In this document: positions 11,409 to 22,852 of the stretch, in pieces
Layout of the letters: each line of letters opens with the position of its first letter
How positions within the stretch are numbered: the first letter of the stretch is position 1
DNA from: Pardosa pseudoannulata
Lineage: Eukaryota > Arthropoda > Arachnida > Araneae > Lycosidae
Length of the DNA stretch: 64,000 nt
NCBI GenBank assembly: GCA_032207245.1
Contig: CM063504.1
Span: forward strand, 22,492,565-22,556,564
Direction of reading: 5' to 3'
Made by a program: the position numbers and the translations under genes
The notes under the pieces: model-generated
What the model saw: only the letters and a program-made list of their open reading frames with translations
Database searches by the model: none
What the model was told of the DNA's origin: nothing

Positions 11409-12381
11409 TGTAACGGCGTGATTTAGCGGTGTATCGTCATCAAAGAACTTTGCTTTGAGAGGTGGACTTGTGTGGATACAAAAGGATTGTCTCCCCGGCA
11501 CCACGATGTCTACACTGCTATGCCCTATAGCAAAGGAACAATATGCCAGACGACAAGGAACCTTCACTGACAGCCGAAAAAATGATCGCGGGAACGACAA
11601 AGGATTTGCCGCTACTCAGATGTAGCCGCTAAGAATTCCAGGAACCCCTGGCTTTGCGGCCGATGACTGCTTAACCCGGACCAATCCAGTTGGTCGAAAG
11701 TGAGGTCATCGCTAGGTGACCCAATAATGAAATTGTGGGTGAGGCCTCTCTCTTAGAGGCTCCTCCCCTAGAAAGAGAAAAGAGAAGATTTGTTTTTTGT
11801 TTGTTTGTTTTTTTTAGAGAAGTTAGCTAGCAACCAGCTAATTCAGAGGTCGCCTTGATCAGTCTCTCTACCGGAGAGTTTTTTTTTCTATAATCCCACT
11901 TTGGGATCTTTTCTTTTTTTATGGAGTAGCCCGCATCGGCTAACTCGGAGGTCGCCTCGACCAGTCTCTCCATCGAAGAGTTTTATTTAGCGAAATCCCG
12001 TCTTGGGATATATCTCTTGCTGAGATTGAAGCGATACCCTGTGCTTTGGGTTTCTTTCCTTTTCTAATATAATCCTCTTCAGGATTGTTTGCAGTTCTTC
12101 CGAACTAACTGTGCTCAGATCTCATACCTGTACTTCAGAGAACTTTCGAGAGAGCTACGAATTGTTCTTCCGTCTAATCACCCATATTTCGGCAGAGACT
12201 GAATTTAGTTTAGGTACCCGTCTCTACTCAAGCCTATGTGTACTAATCACTTACCTGTGATTAGAAATTGTTTTTTATAGTGGTGAAATGATGTATATAG
12301 CAGAAGTGTAAATAAATTCATTATTCAAGATACACCTGATTCTTCCTTGTGTCACCTGAAACAGGGACCGGATACGTTACA
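11409..12381 (+). mobile_element. Solo LTR, 973 bp (family L1), copy 1
   Basis: It begins TGTAACG and ends CGTTACA, a 7-bp terminal inverted repeat, and is flanked by ATAT at 11405-11408 and 12382-12385. It aligns along its length with 55573-56589. Inside is an imperfect duplication of a module containing AACT/AATTCRGAGGTCGCC (around 11823 and 11923), a conserved GATGTATATAGC word (TATA-like at 12294) and AATAAA at 12311-12316. No internal retroviral region is adjacent, so it is solo. A 4-bp alternating purine-pyrimidine TSD fits gypsy-type elements; that class is inferred. Confidence 0.88.
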
Positions 12382-12385
12382 ATAT

Positions 12386-13648
12386 ATTTAAACGACGCTG
12401 AAAGATTTAATGATAGAAATATATTTTTCTCATAGAAGGAACTTTGCACAAATGCATTTTACATTTGAATTAATATACAAGTCGGGAATTTGTTCCTAGG
12501 CATGTTAATCTATTCGGCTGCAATCTGATACGAGAGAGTGTTTAAAACTGAAGTGAAAGAAATCACACTAAGTTGATTTTTTTCTTTTTGAAAAATGAGG
12601 AAGGGAAATTTAATCGCATTGATATCGAATAAATCTAAAATTACGGGGAGAGGTATAATGTTTTGCAACTCGATTTATCGAATTACGATTAACCCATAGA
12701 GATGATATTTAAAAAGGTGTACGCATCTAATGACAGTCCTCACGAAAAGGCTTTTATTACATACAGCAGGCAGACGAGGATAAAATTATGCTTTGTTTTG
12801 TGCGCAACATTCGTCGCCATGGTAACCACAAGTGGTTCATCGTCCTTAAATACGGAAAAGAGTTGCTGAAACGGAATTTGAAAGCAAAATCATTTGGACT
12901 TACTTAAGTACCTCGGGCTCTCAAAGTTTAAACCCACTTATTTAGTTCTCTTAAGTACTTCTCGAGTGTCGCATTTAATTCGCTGTGATGAGATATTAAA
13001 TCAAAGAAGAAAAAGTTTTTACATTCAGAAAATTATGCAAGTTGAATAGCTTACGAAATTTTTAGTTGGTTTGAAGACGTTTCATAATGTTTATAATGCT
13101 CTCAACCGTTCAAATTGACTACCCTCTTTCTTTCATTAGTAATTTTTACATTGTATTTATTTAGAAGAAATACACAAAAGCACTAAAACTATGACGTACT
13201 GCAAAAAAATTAAAATATAAAATTGTAATCAAAATTTAATCCTTTTTGTAAGCTATGTTTCTCAATTGTTTCTCAAGTAAGATTTCCATACATTTTTGTA
13301 GCGTTGAACATTTCGCTTATGGGCTTAGAAGGGGAGAGGAGGATTCAGCCTCTCCTCTTTCCCCCCTCTCAATCCTTCTCTGTTTGTGTGAGAGAGAGGG
13401 AGAGGAAGAGAATAAAAGAGACTAAAAAATGCAGATTGAATTACTAATATCAAAATTCGCTTCTTTCTTAAATCTGGAGAAAAATTTACTTCCACGCGAC
13501 AAGATAATACGCAGATACTAACAAAGTCAGCAATATAACACTGACAATGCAATATAGCCTTAGCGACATTTACATCTATTCCAGGTGCACTTTCTTCCGT
13601 TACATACTTTTCCTAAATCAAGGGAAGCTAAAAAATCATATTGTTATT

Positions 13649-13650
<2 letters not shown>
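12386..13650. other. Unassigned DNA
   Basis: No gene or repeat family recognised. A short purine-rich GA patch lies near 13328-13415. Confidence 0.4.

Positions 13651-13674
<24 letters not shown>
13651..13674. repeat. (TA)n microsatellite
   Basis: A pure TA run directly abuts the LTR-like element starting at 13675. Confidence 0.95.
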
Positions 13675-14176
<502 letters not shown>

Positions 14177-14679
14177 TGTAAGGAAAAGTAATTTAAATTG
14201 GAAAACTAATGTAAATATTTTGTATAAAACCCCAAAGATGGCCCTCATTAAGGGCCGAGAAAATTCTCAGAGGTCTTCAAATGTTAAGTCAAGGGCAACC
14301 CCCCGCGTCCCTTTGCTTTCCCCTTTTAACCCTTAACCTGAATTGACCACTGGGGCTACAATTCACTCCCTCAGGGAAGAGATCTAACCAATTAAAATTG
14401 TATACTGCCCTAGCGGCCAATTTAAAAAAAATTCCAGAACGAAAAGGAGATGCACGTTATTGGAGGCAGATTATCCCAGAGGTTTTCAAACAGCTGATGA
14501 CATAGGTGTTACTTATCCTTTTACTTAGAACTTCATGTTAACTGCTCTCTCAGTTTGTGCCGAAGATAATGAGGTGAAAACCCTTCTTTTCCACCAACGT
14601 TCTGCTAACGAAGGTATTTGACTAAAACGGTGTCATTTTTATGGCCATGACTGCAACCACCCGCCGTGAAGTCTATCAT

Positions 14680-14684
<5 letters not shown>
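14177..14684 (+). mobile_element. Microsatellite-bounded repeat (family M), copy 2
   Basis: A full-length 508-bp copy. The left end TGTAAGGAAAAGTAA emerges from the GT tract, and the right end TACTACA runs into an (AT)n tract. It keeps the ~75-bp left segment (through TTGTATAAAACCCC) that copies 1 and 3 have lost. No long open frame belongs to the element. Confidence 0.75.

Positions 14685-14722
<38 letters not shown>
14685..14722. repeat. (AT)n microsatellite
   Basis: A pure AT run at the right end of family M copy 2. Confidence 0.95.
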
Positions 14723-14726
<4 letters not shown>

Positions 14727-15569
14727 AATCTTACATATGACGCATTCCATTTAAGGAATTTAAACTTTCTCACTATTAATTCACATCATTCACGTATCGC
14801 TTTAAAGCCTATACCAACATAATTTTTTTCCGGGGATACACTTAAAAACCTCAAGCATTGCTCTTCTACACTTGCTGTTTAAAACTTTTACATAAAATTT
14901 GTCATAATTACCCAATGATGGATTGGTCCATGAGCCCCAATTTCCCACTACGAACGCGCTTCTTGTCATATCACACTCTAATATTCCTTTCTTTTTCTAA
15001 TATGGTTTTGTCCTAAATATCTGAGGAAACATAAGCCTTACGTGTCTCTGGAAGGTTAATATGAGTTCTGTTCCCACAGGCGAATGTACCATTTGATTCC
15101 AATTCTTCATTCCTGAATATGAACTGTTCACCATTCTGTAATAAATAGATCTAAGATGTAACGTAGTCTTACACTGCTTATACCTGATTCTATGATTATT
15201 TATGGGGAGCTGAATAAATAGCCTAGGATAGGTAAATATGGGATGTTTTTCTTTCAAAAATCACCATTAAGTGTAAACAAAAAAGGACTGCTTGCTTACT
15301 TACACACACACATATACACGTATATGACACACATATACACATATACACGTATATGTGTATAATGATTTCTTTTAAAATAAGTATATGATTTAAATTTTCA
15401 ATTATTCTATAATAATTTCTTGGTGATTCTGTACCCTAATTACAATTCTAATTACAATTTGGCGAAATTACTTTTTCTTATATTTCTATTGATTCATTGA
15501 TGAACTCGAAATCGCCAAGCCCAAAACTCATTTTTACCACATAAAAAGACAATTTTCTACTCATATAAT
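14723..15569. other. Unassigned AT-rich DNA
   Basis: No gene found. A short ACAC/ATATACACGTATATG simple-repeat patch lies at 15302-15361. Confidence 0.4.
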
Positions 15570-15869
15570 TGTTATGAAACGAGTTTCTCTTTGCTCGCGT
15601 AACAACAGGACGTAAATTAACATTTTTGATTGGCAAGAGTTCTTTTTGGCGGCTAAAGTGAAATGCTTATTGTAAAAGCAAAGTGCGTGATCGTCACGAG
15701 GTATAAACGCATGCTCTTTGCACTCTCAAATGTTTATTTTGTGTATATGTGTGTGTGCTGTGTACTATGTACTGCACGACTGTAATAATCTCATAGCCAA
15801 CCCGGTTATTTAATAGGTATGTAAGTAATCAGTCTGTTTATAGTTTAATAAAGGTTTTAAAGGAGTACA
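15570..15869 (+). mobile_element. Candidate small solo LTR
   Basis: It starts TGTTATGAAACG and ends GGAGTACA. It has a TATA-like TATAAA at 15702-15707 and AATAAA at 15847-15852 about 20 bp before the 3' end. The order and spacing suit an LTR, but no TSD and no second copy were found. It directly abuts the TTA flank of the next MITE. Confidence 0.35.
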
Positions 15870-15873
15870 TTTA

Positions 15874-16101
15874 GCGCCGGTCTCATCAAAGTCTTTTAAC
15901 CCTTTAACGGACAGTGGTTTCGTAGCAAAACCATCTATTAAACATCTTTTTTAACTTTACTTTTTGGATTACTTTACTTTATATTTTTATAATTCTTTAC
16001 GGCTCCAATCTCATACATCTGTGATATATAGAAGCCAATGATGTAGAATCAAGAGCTTTTGCAATTAAAAAAAATTTTTTGGAGACATGGATGAGTTTTT
16101 G

Positions 16102-16154
<53 letters not shown>

Positions 16155-16726
16155 TATACATTTTATACATATTATATTTTTGATATTTTTAAATATATAA
16201 CAGATGATAGTTCGATATTTAACTTATTTATTTTTTTCTATTGAAATATATGTATTTAAACTTTCTGTACTTGAGAAGTCAGATTCAATTTATCGTACTT
16301 ATGACTCAATTAAAATGTATCTATGCAAACAACACTTTTTAGTGTGTTGTATATATTTATTTATTATACCATATATATATATATTATCATTTATTGTTCT
16401 TCCAGTATAGGTTAAACTTTTAAAAAGTCATAATGTTCAAGCTGTGCAAGGGTAGGTGTTAGTCAGTTAAACCACTTCTCAAACCCTAATTTGTATCCTC
16501 TAAGGCATACCTTTCTAACTAATGTAAGGAAATTTATATATTTTATTATACAAGGCTTATAGATAACATTTATTAACAAATTACATTAAATTCCCATGAA
16601 TTTATTTTGGTGACCTTTAAAGGGTTAACGATTAACCCATGGTGCCAACCAATGGTGGGACGCAGTTCTTCGTTTAAACAGAGATTAATCACGTTTAGCC
16701 GTTAAACGACTTTGGTGAGACCGACC
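15874..16726 (+). mobile_element. Harbinger-like MITE, interrupted
   Basis: The left arm (15874-15899, GCGCCGGTCTCATCAAAG) and right arm (16625-16726, ending CTTTGGTGAGACCGACC) belong to the family seen at 2274 and 2411. Between them sits a complete TTAA-bounded element, so one MITE was split by a later insertion. The outer flanks TTA and TAT only partly match. Confidence 0.75.
15896..16628. mobile_element. piggyBac-like TTAA MITE inside the Harbinger-like MITE
   Basis: TTAA is present at both borders (15896-15899 and 16625-16628). The ends are inverted: TTAACCCTTTAACGG on the left and, reverse-complemented, TTAACCCTTTAAAGGT on the right. It contains an (AT)n run at 16104-16152 and no transposase. 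TTAA duplication is diagnostic of piggyBac-type transposition; non-autonomous status is inferred from the lack of a coding frame. Confidence 0.8.
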
Positions 16727-16728
16727 CT

Positions 16729-18190
16729 ATAATTTACATCGTGTTCCTGTCCAATTGTATACAATTTACTTGAATTTATCGGAAAAAGTAATAATCTATA
16801 AATTAGGAATATAATACGGTTTCATTTAAAAAGTTAAGAAAAATAAGTAAACATGAAAAAATACTGTTAAAAAGATGACTTCGACGTTTTACTCCTTTTT
16901 TTAATATAGGCACTGACTGTTGCCGTTCAGATAAATGAAGAACCAAAATTTGCTTGGCTTTTACATGAAGTACATTCTTCCTAATCATGAAATTCTGGCT
17001 GATTTTTTTCCTTTTACTTAGATATCTGAAATGAATCCTCTAGAGGAAGAATATAGCTGCAAAGCTACTTTTACGAGATGAGGTGTTAATGTAGAATATT
17101 TTACCGCGACTATGATTCATGTTTTTTTCTAGAAAAGTAACTGTGGATTTTCGCACCTACTAAAAAGTATTTCAGACGTGATGGGCTTTTAAAAGAGTGA
17201 ATATTTTCACACTTCCAAGGGATATAACTCTGCCGTCTTTTAAAGACTACATTTTTGGCACTTCGTAAAGTACCCAAGAATACTCCTTCATTTCTGTTTC
17301 TCGCATAGAAGGGCAAATAATAAAAAAAAGCTGTAATCGCTGAAAACATCAATCTGGAAGTTTACTTGAGTATGGACATGTAAGGTCTGGATAAGTTTGA
17401 ATATTCTTATTATGTTGGTGTGATGTGTGCCTGTCCATGTGTGAATATGTTTACCTTAAAATGAAGGTAATGAAATTTATTGTGGTGTTTATACCTACTC
17501 AGTTAGTATTATCCAATTTCGAGTACGGAATATAAACCCAGTTCAGACTCTAAATTTATATAAAATGTTTTTGTAATTGGATTTAGAACTAACAAATATT
17601 ATTGATGAACTAAAAAATAAGAAAGAAGAGTACAGTGGTATAGGTATATTTTGTTACTTTTGTTTGATTCGATATCCATTTTAATAAACTTAAATGAGTT
17701 ATGTATACTTTTTAAAAATATTTTTAATCACTACCTAATTATATGGAGGAGTGTTATAAACATTATTATTATTATTTCCAATCAAGGGTAATTTTATTGA
17801 ATTCGCAACTATCAAACCACATATATTTGTTGGCCATTTTATTAAGAGGGCACCCTATAGGCGACTTATGTTACCCCTGGGAACAATACAAACAAACGAA
17901 TTGGGTCCTCATAATTTAGAAGCAGGGACCTAACAGAAGAAGACCCCCCAGGCTTGGCCTGCCACCTCCAGAAGTACCGTATGGGAACTTGAAGAACACT
18001 GCGACCCCAAAGTTCTTTTACATGTCCATGCTACCATTAATGAACACGGAGGATCTTTGACTGTCTCGATCCTCACACTCTTTTTATGTAATCGATGACT
18101 TTCCTGTCTTAGCTACCGTGACTCCACAGTGATATAAGCATAATAATAATCTTTTCTGTTGTACTGAGTTATATGAATATATTGACAATC
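16729..18190. other. Unassigned DNA
   Basis: Mostly AT-rich. A GC-richer patch at about 17860-18130 stands out and may be an old repeat, but I could not match it to anything in the window. Confidence 0.4.
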
Positions 18191-19230
18191 TACACTCAAG
18201 AGCCAAAACATTATGACCATCTATCAATAACGAGTTGGACCACCTTTGGCGCGCAACCCAGTTTCAATACGCCTTGGCAGGGATACCACAAGTCTTTCGT
18301 AGATGGCCGGAGACTGATTGTACCAGATATTTAAGCAACGGTTACGGAAATCCGAGATATTGCGAACTGGTGGTCTTAGAACTCTGAGACTCCCAAATGT
18401 GTTCTATGGGATTGAGATCCGGTGAGTTAGGCGGCCAGAACATTAACTGGAATTCAGCATCATGTTCCTGGAACCACTCCAACACAATTTTAGCCTTGTG
18501 ACACGGGGCGTTGTCCCGTTGGAACATTCCTTTTCCAGCTGGAAAAACAGAGGCCATGAAAGGGTGCAACTGGTTCGCAATGGTGTTCAGATACCCTGTA
18601 GAATTCATGGTCTGCTCTACCACAACAACAGATCCCAGAGACGCCCAAGAGAACGTCCCCTAAAGCATAATACAACCACCACGGGTCTGTGTATGACCTA
18701 CTGTACATTGAGGGATCAACTATTCGCCTGGAAGACGGCGTATCCAACAGTGTCCGCTGAACAGTGTGCTCCGATACTATTCTACTTGGCCCTGCATTGA
18801 CCTGTATTGGGTCGTCGTCAGCGGAGCCACTGTCTTTCTCCGGTTTTGCTTCACCATGGGAGACAGTCTCAAACGACCTTTTTCTTTGATAGCATGTGGA
18901 CGTCCAACATCATATCGTCTACTGCTGGTTTCACCGTCATTCATCCACTTTGCGTAAGTACTAACAACTGTAGATCGCGAATAATCCACGAGTCATGGAG
19001 TTTCGGAAATACTTTCTCCGAGACTTCGAGCCATTACAATCTGCCCGCTATCAAAATAGCTTAGATTTGCAGCCTTTCCAATCACACACAAAAGTAACAA
19101 AGAATGATTCTTCAGACTCTCCAGCAGCAGTTAAATACCACTTTCACTTGATCACGTGCCTTCCACGTCATCTAGGCTAGTTCATTGCAAGATGTAGGGG
19201 TGGTTATAATATTTTGGATTGATAGAGGGT
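18191..19230 (-). mobile_element. Tc1-like DNA transposon, defective
   Basis: A ~1.04-kb element with short inverted ends: GAGCCAAAACATTATGACCA on the left and, reverse-complemented, ATCCAAAATATTATAACCA on the right. It encloses one transposase pseudogene on the minus strand. The exact outer bases and the expected TA duplication are blurred by mutation. Confidence 0.88.
18228..19034 (-). pseudogene. Tc1-like transposase pseudogene (DD36E spacing)
   Basis: From the start codon at 19034 it encodes a helix-turn-helix region with the block SSRRYDVGRP and a basic stretch (VKQNRR). The catalytic C-terminus has the second catalytic D in QRDNAPCH and the E in NPIEHIW, 36 residues apart by my count, where Tc1 itself has 34. 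It is broken: a frameshift lies near 18800, the region that should hold the first catalytic D is missing (only about 20 residues separate blocks normally about 100 apart), and a TAG replaces an expected Trp codon near 18660. It is about 270 codons where the family has about 340. It cannot make active transposase, and its only host context is unassigned DNA. Confidence 0.9.
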
Positions 19231-20347
19231 GACCAATTATTATTTAGCCCGAAAACAGCTAAGACCTCATAACTGACCCTCGTTGAAATAATTCTTTTTA
19301 AACAGTTGAAACAATGTTTATATAATCCCTCTAAAAGAACAAAAATTAAAATCTATTTTCAGAGAATAGCTTTGAATATTTACTGCGATATTACTTGTTG
19401 GTACCGAGTAAAGGTAGTATTGTAATATGGAAAATATTGATATATTTCTAAATATATATACAACGAAAAATAATCTCGATATAGTAGATATTAATATAGG
19501 GATAACAGATAACAACAGAGTAATAAACTCATTATTAAATCAGTTTATTGCACTATGAATGTTATCGAACCAATGTATTCCTGATATTTCTGATTTAATC
19601 GCGTATTTACTTCATTAGTGCCATATAGCAATTTATTTTCCCGGAACTAGGTAGAGAATTTCTGTTACAAGAGCCCCTGGTTAAAAATATTTTCTTTGTC
19701 TAAAATATGAAGCAGAGCCTCCAGACCTTACGAAACATTACGAACATTTTGAAAGAGAAAATGCAATACTCCTTATAACTATTTTTTTGGAAAATACATT
19801 TATATTTTTTATTTAGAATGTGTAACGAGCAAAATGAAATGCAATATTGATTGCTTGAACGTAGACGGAAATTTTAGATTTTCACGTATGTATTTATTAG
19901 TCAATAAAAATCAAAATCACGGAAATATTCTACTTTAATCTGATGTCTAGACTTTTGGCCAACAAAGAATTGCTGTAATAATTTTGAATTAACTGTTTTT
20001 CTGTCGGTTGTGTGTGTGTGTGTTTTCTTCAGTTTAAAAGTCGTGATGAATTTCTTAATAGTAACAGTAAACAAATTGCAGTTTATATAAATCGGTTTGG
20101 CAAATGATGGGGAAAAGTGGCGTAAACGAGGGAGAAGGGAAGTTGAAGGTTCAATCCTTCCATAAACTGAAAAAAAAAAGAAAATTAATTTTGAATTTTT
20201 AACATCTCTCTCTATGTATGTATGTGCGGCTATATTTCGACCTTATTTGATCCATTACCTGCATATTTTTACCTTACATCCAGAAACCTCTGGAATGGTC
20301 TAAAAAATTTTTTATGACGATTAAGGTTACCCTGGAAAGGGTTCTAT
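19231..20347. other. Unassigned AT-rich DNA
   Basis: No gene or repeat family recognised. Confidence 0.4.
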
Positions 20348-20585
20348 TTAACCCTTTCGAAGGCCGTGGGAAGAATACTTCCTACATGATTTTACAAAAT
20401 ACACCTGTGGTAAGCACAAAAACTATTATAATACATTGGCTTTATTATTAAAACGATGGGAAGACTGATACCAGCTTCAGTTTTGCTCTGCCATTTACTG
20501 TTTGATCAATTAAATATAATTACCATTTTTGTTTTGAAAGTTTGAAAACGGTATGTGAGAAATAAATGGCCCACGAAAGGATTAA
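20348..20585. mobile_element. piggyBac-like TTAA MITE, 238 bp
   Basis: TTAA at both borders, with inverted ends TTAACCCTTTCGAAGGCC and, reverse-complemented, TTAATCCTTTCGTGGGCC. It is non-coding. The first six bases after TTAA resemble the ends of the 15896 element, suggesting related transposase specificity. Confidence 0.7.
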
Positions 20586-20892
20586 ACTGTTCGAAAGTCA
20601 AGGGATTGATGGAGATAGAGCACTTTTGTGATTGCCATTGTGTTTGGCATCATTTGATGCATTTTTCTTTTAAATACGTGCTAAAATAATTAAATTTTTC
20701 GAGTAACTTTATTCATAATATAATGTTTAAAATGTGACTTAAAATATCAATTTTAACTTTTGTATGCCAGATTAGTTAAGATTTTAAATCTAATTTATTT
20801 ATTTATTTAACCTTTTGGCACACTTCTTTCTTTTTAATTTCATTTTGTTATTTTGTTTGAAATGACGAAACTTACTCTTCGCCACCTATAAA

Positions 20893-21052
20893 GTAATTTG
20901 TCGCAAAGTCACGAACTACTATAATGCCCTTCCCATTCATTTTCATGTTTACAACAGCCAATAGACAAACAATAAACTGCCCTTCCGTTTGAAACTAAAG
21001 CCAGAATTGTCATAATTTGAGAATTTGCCCTACTGCGTGAAATTGCCTTATA
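20893..21052 (+). mobile_element. 160-bp MITE (family G), copy 2
   Basis: It starts AATTTGTCGCAAAGTCACG and ends GTGAAATTGCCTTA. It lies about 185 bp from copy 3 in the same orientation. Confidence 0.75.
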
Positions 21053-21237
21053 TGGTGCTCTTGAAATAACAACAATTATCTTTCTGTGGCTTGGCAAAAG
21101 CAAATGCTATAAAAGCAAGTACCCCCGAACTGGAAATAACTGTGCATTAAATGATTTGATAATTTTCTCGCCAAACTTATTTTTTGTGCATTTGTGCATA
21201 CACGTGCAACATTAAATCGTGATTGGCAAATGTATAT

Positions 21238-21400
21238 AGAGCAATTTGCCACAACTTCACGAACTACTGTAATTCCCTTCCCATTCATTTTCATATTTAC
21301 AACAGCCAATAGACAAACAATAAACTGCCCTTCCGTTTGAAACTAAAGCCAGAATTGTCATAAGTTAAGATATGCCCTGCTGCGTGATATCGCCTTATTA
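21238..21400 (+). mobile_element. 160-bp MITE (family G), copy 3
   Basis: It starts CAATTTGCCACAACTTCACG and ends GATATCGCCTTATTA, with the same core as copy 2. Confidence 0.75.
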
Positions 21401-21577
21401 TAAATACATTTACCATATCACTTTGAAATATTTACGTTTTCGCAAGGTAGTTTCTTGGTGAAAACAACCCGCACACCGTTGGTTTAAATTAACCTCTGGT
21501 TTAAGCCATTTACGTATATGATTATTTTAGAGCTGGTACCGTAATCAAGATTTTAAAGAGCACTGCTTTACGATACG

Positions 21578-21662
21578 CTTGGTTTAGGCTGGAGCGCTAC
21601 GAACAGTCATACGTTACACGCTTTTGCAACTCGAGGTCCAATTCGACCAGAACCTACTGAGG
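21578..21662 (-). mobile_element. tRNA-derived SINE, 3' fragment
   Basis: The minus strand matches the SINE tail (GTAGCGCTCCAGCCTAAACC) and part of the body. The head is missing and no TSD was found. Confidence 0.5.
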
Positions 21663-22734
21663 AACACTTTATGTAAAACATGGGAAAACAATTTTCCACC
21701 ACATAAAAATACTTCTGAAAATTAATCGTAAAAAGGTTGCGCAAAATTATCCTTCTGTACCGCACTGTTAATTTTTAATTTTGCAGAATCTGAAGTCCGT
21801 AGCCAAGTTGTTTATGGAGTGATGTATAAATGGAACCAGATTTTTATACGGAATAAGGGTTAGTAACCCCTAACTAAAGGAAAAAAATAATTTAAAAAAA
21901 TTAAATACAAAGTTAAAATATGAAAAAAGCTTCGTTTTAAAGAAAAAATACTATAAATTATCCTTAATAGTCGAAATAATTTCTTTATTAAAATCGTAGA
22001 CATTTAAAATATTACCTAGACCTGGCACGATAACATGAATTATGTGCCTATTTTTTCGCTAAAAAACAAAACAGACATAACAGACATCCGATTGACCTAT
22101 GCTCGTGTATATATACATAAAGGAGAATTCTGGCAGACTGTCAACAATCAATTGTCGCCAGGAACTATTGTTAACACATCAAAGTCAATTTGCAGACCCA
22201 ACTGTGATAAGAAGATGAAAGAGTGGAAGCATCAGACGTTATATATTTTATTTTCGCTGAACGGCTTCAAAGTTATTTTTGTGAACATGAATATGTATGC
22301 TGTCACTTTAGATTCTGAGGAATGAAAGTTGAAAGTCCTTCAGCTTCATAACGCAACTATTTCAGATAAGATAATGCTCAGCACTGAAGTAATAAGAAGA
22401 AAGTGTTTTAAATGATTTTTTTATAATTCCCTCTCTTTACTGTAGATATAATTTGTGTATTAAAATATTTATTATGTATTAAAGAATTTGAACGAAAATG
22501 CACTTTATGTGTCTTTTTTTCCTAATCGGACAACGATGAAAGGAAATGTACTAGTCGTGGCAAATCTGTTGTTGTCTAGCCCAGTAAAGTAGTGCAGTGG
22601 AATCAAATTGATCCAAAACTGTTCAATGTACCTATCACGTGTACTTGAGTATATATACAGTAGAAATTTCTAAAAAAATTTTAAATTGGTACGGTTTTAC
22701 CTTTGCTGGTTTTAGCTTGTTATGTTTTCGGATT
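21663..22734. other. Unassigned DNA
   Basis: The 96-codon open frame at 22035-22325 has no recognisable domain or repeat and is left uncalled. Nothing else was seen. Confidence 0.35.
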
Positions 22735-22852
22735 AGGGCACTTTTATGCGTTATATCTTGTTGTATTTATGAAAAAACACCTTGTGTTTGGCGCTTATAT
22801 CCTAAATAGGATCCTGCGCCGTAAAACATTAACTAACCAACCAGCCAACCAA
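22735..22852 (+). mobile_element. LINE 3' terminus with hairpin and CCAA tail
   Basis: A 31-nt hairpin at 22790-22820 (stem GGCGC/GCGCC) is followed by GTAAAAC and a tail of CCAACCAGCCAACC. The same arrangement ends the LINE at 60915-60975. No coding part remains here, so this is the 5'-truncated end of a LINE insertion. Confidence 0.6.

Noticed and set aside
18462..19180. Plus-strand frames of 61-112 codons
   Set aside because: They are antisense shadows of the Tc1-like transposase pseudogene.
22035..22325. 96-codon plus-strand open frame
   Set aside because: No domain, no second copy in the window and no splice context could be assigned; left as unassigned.
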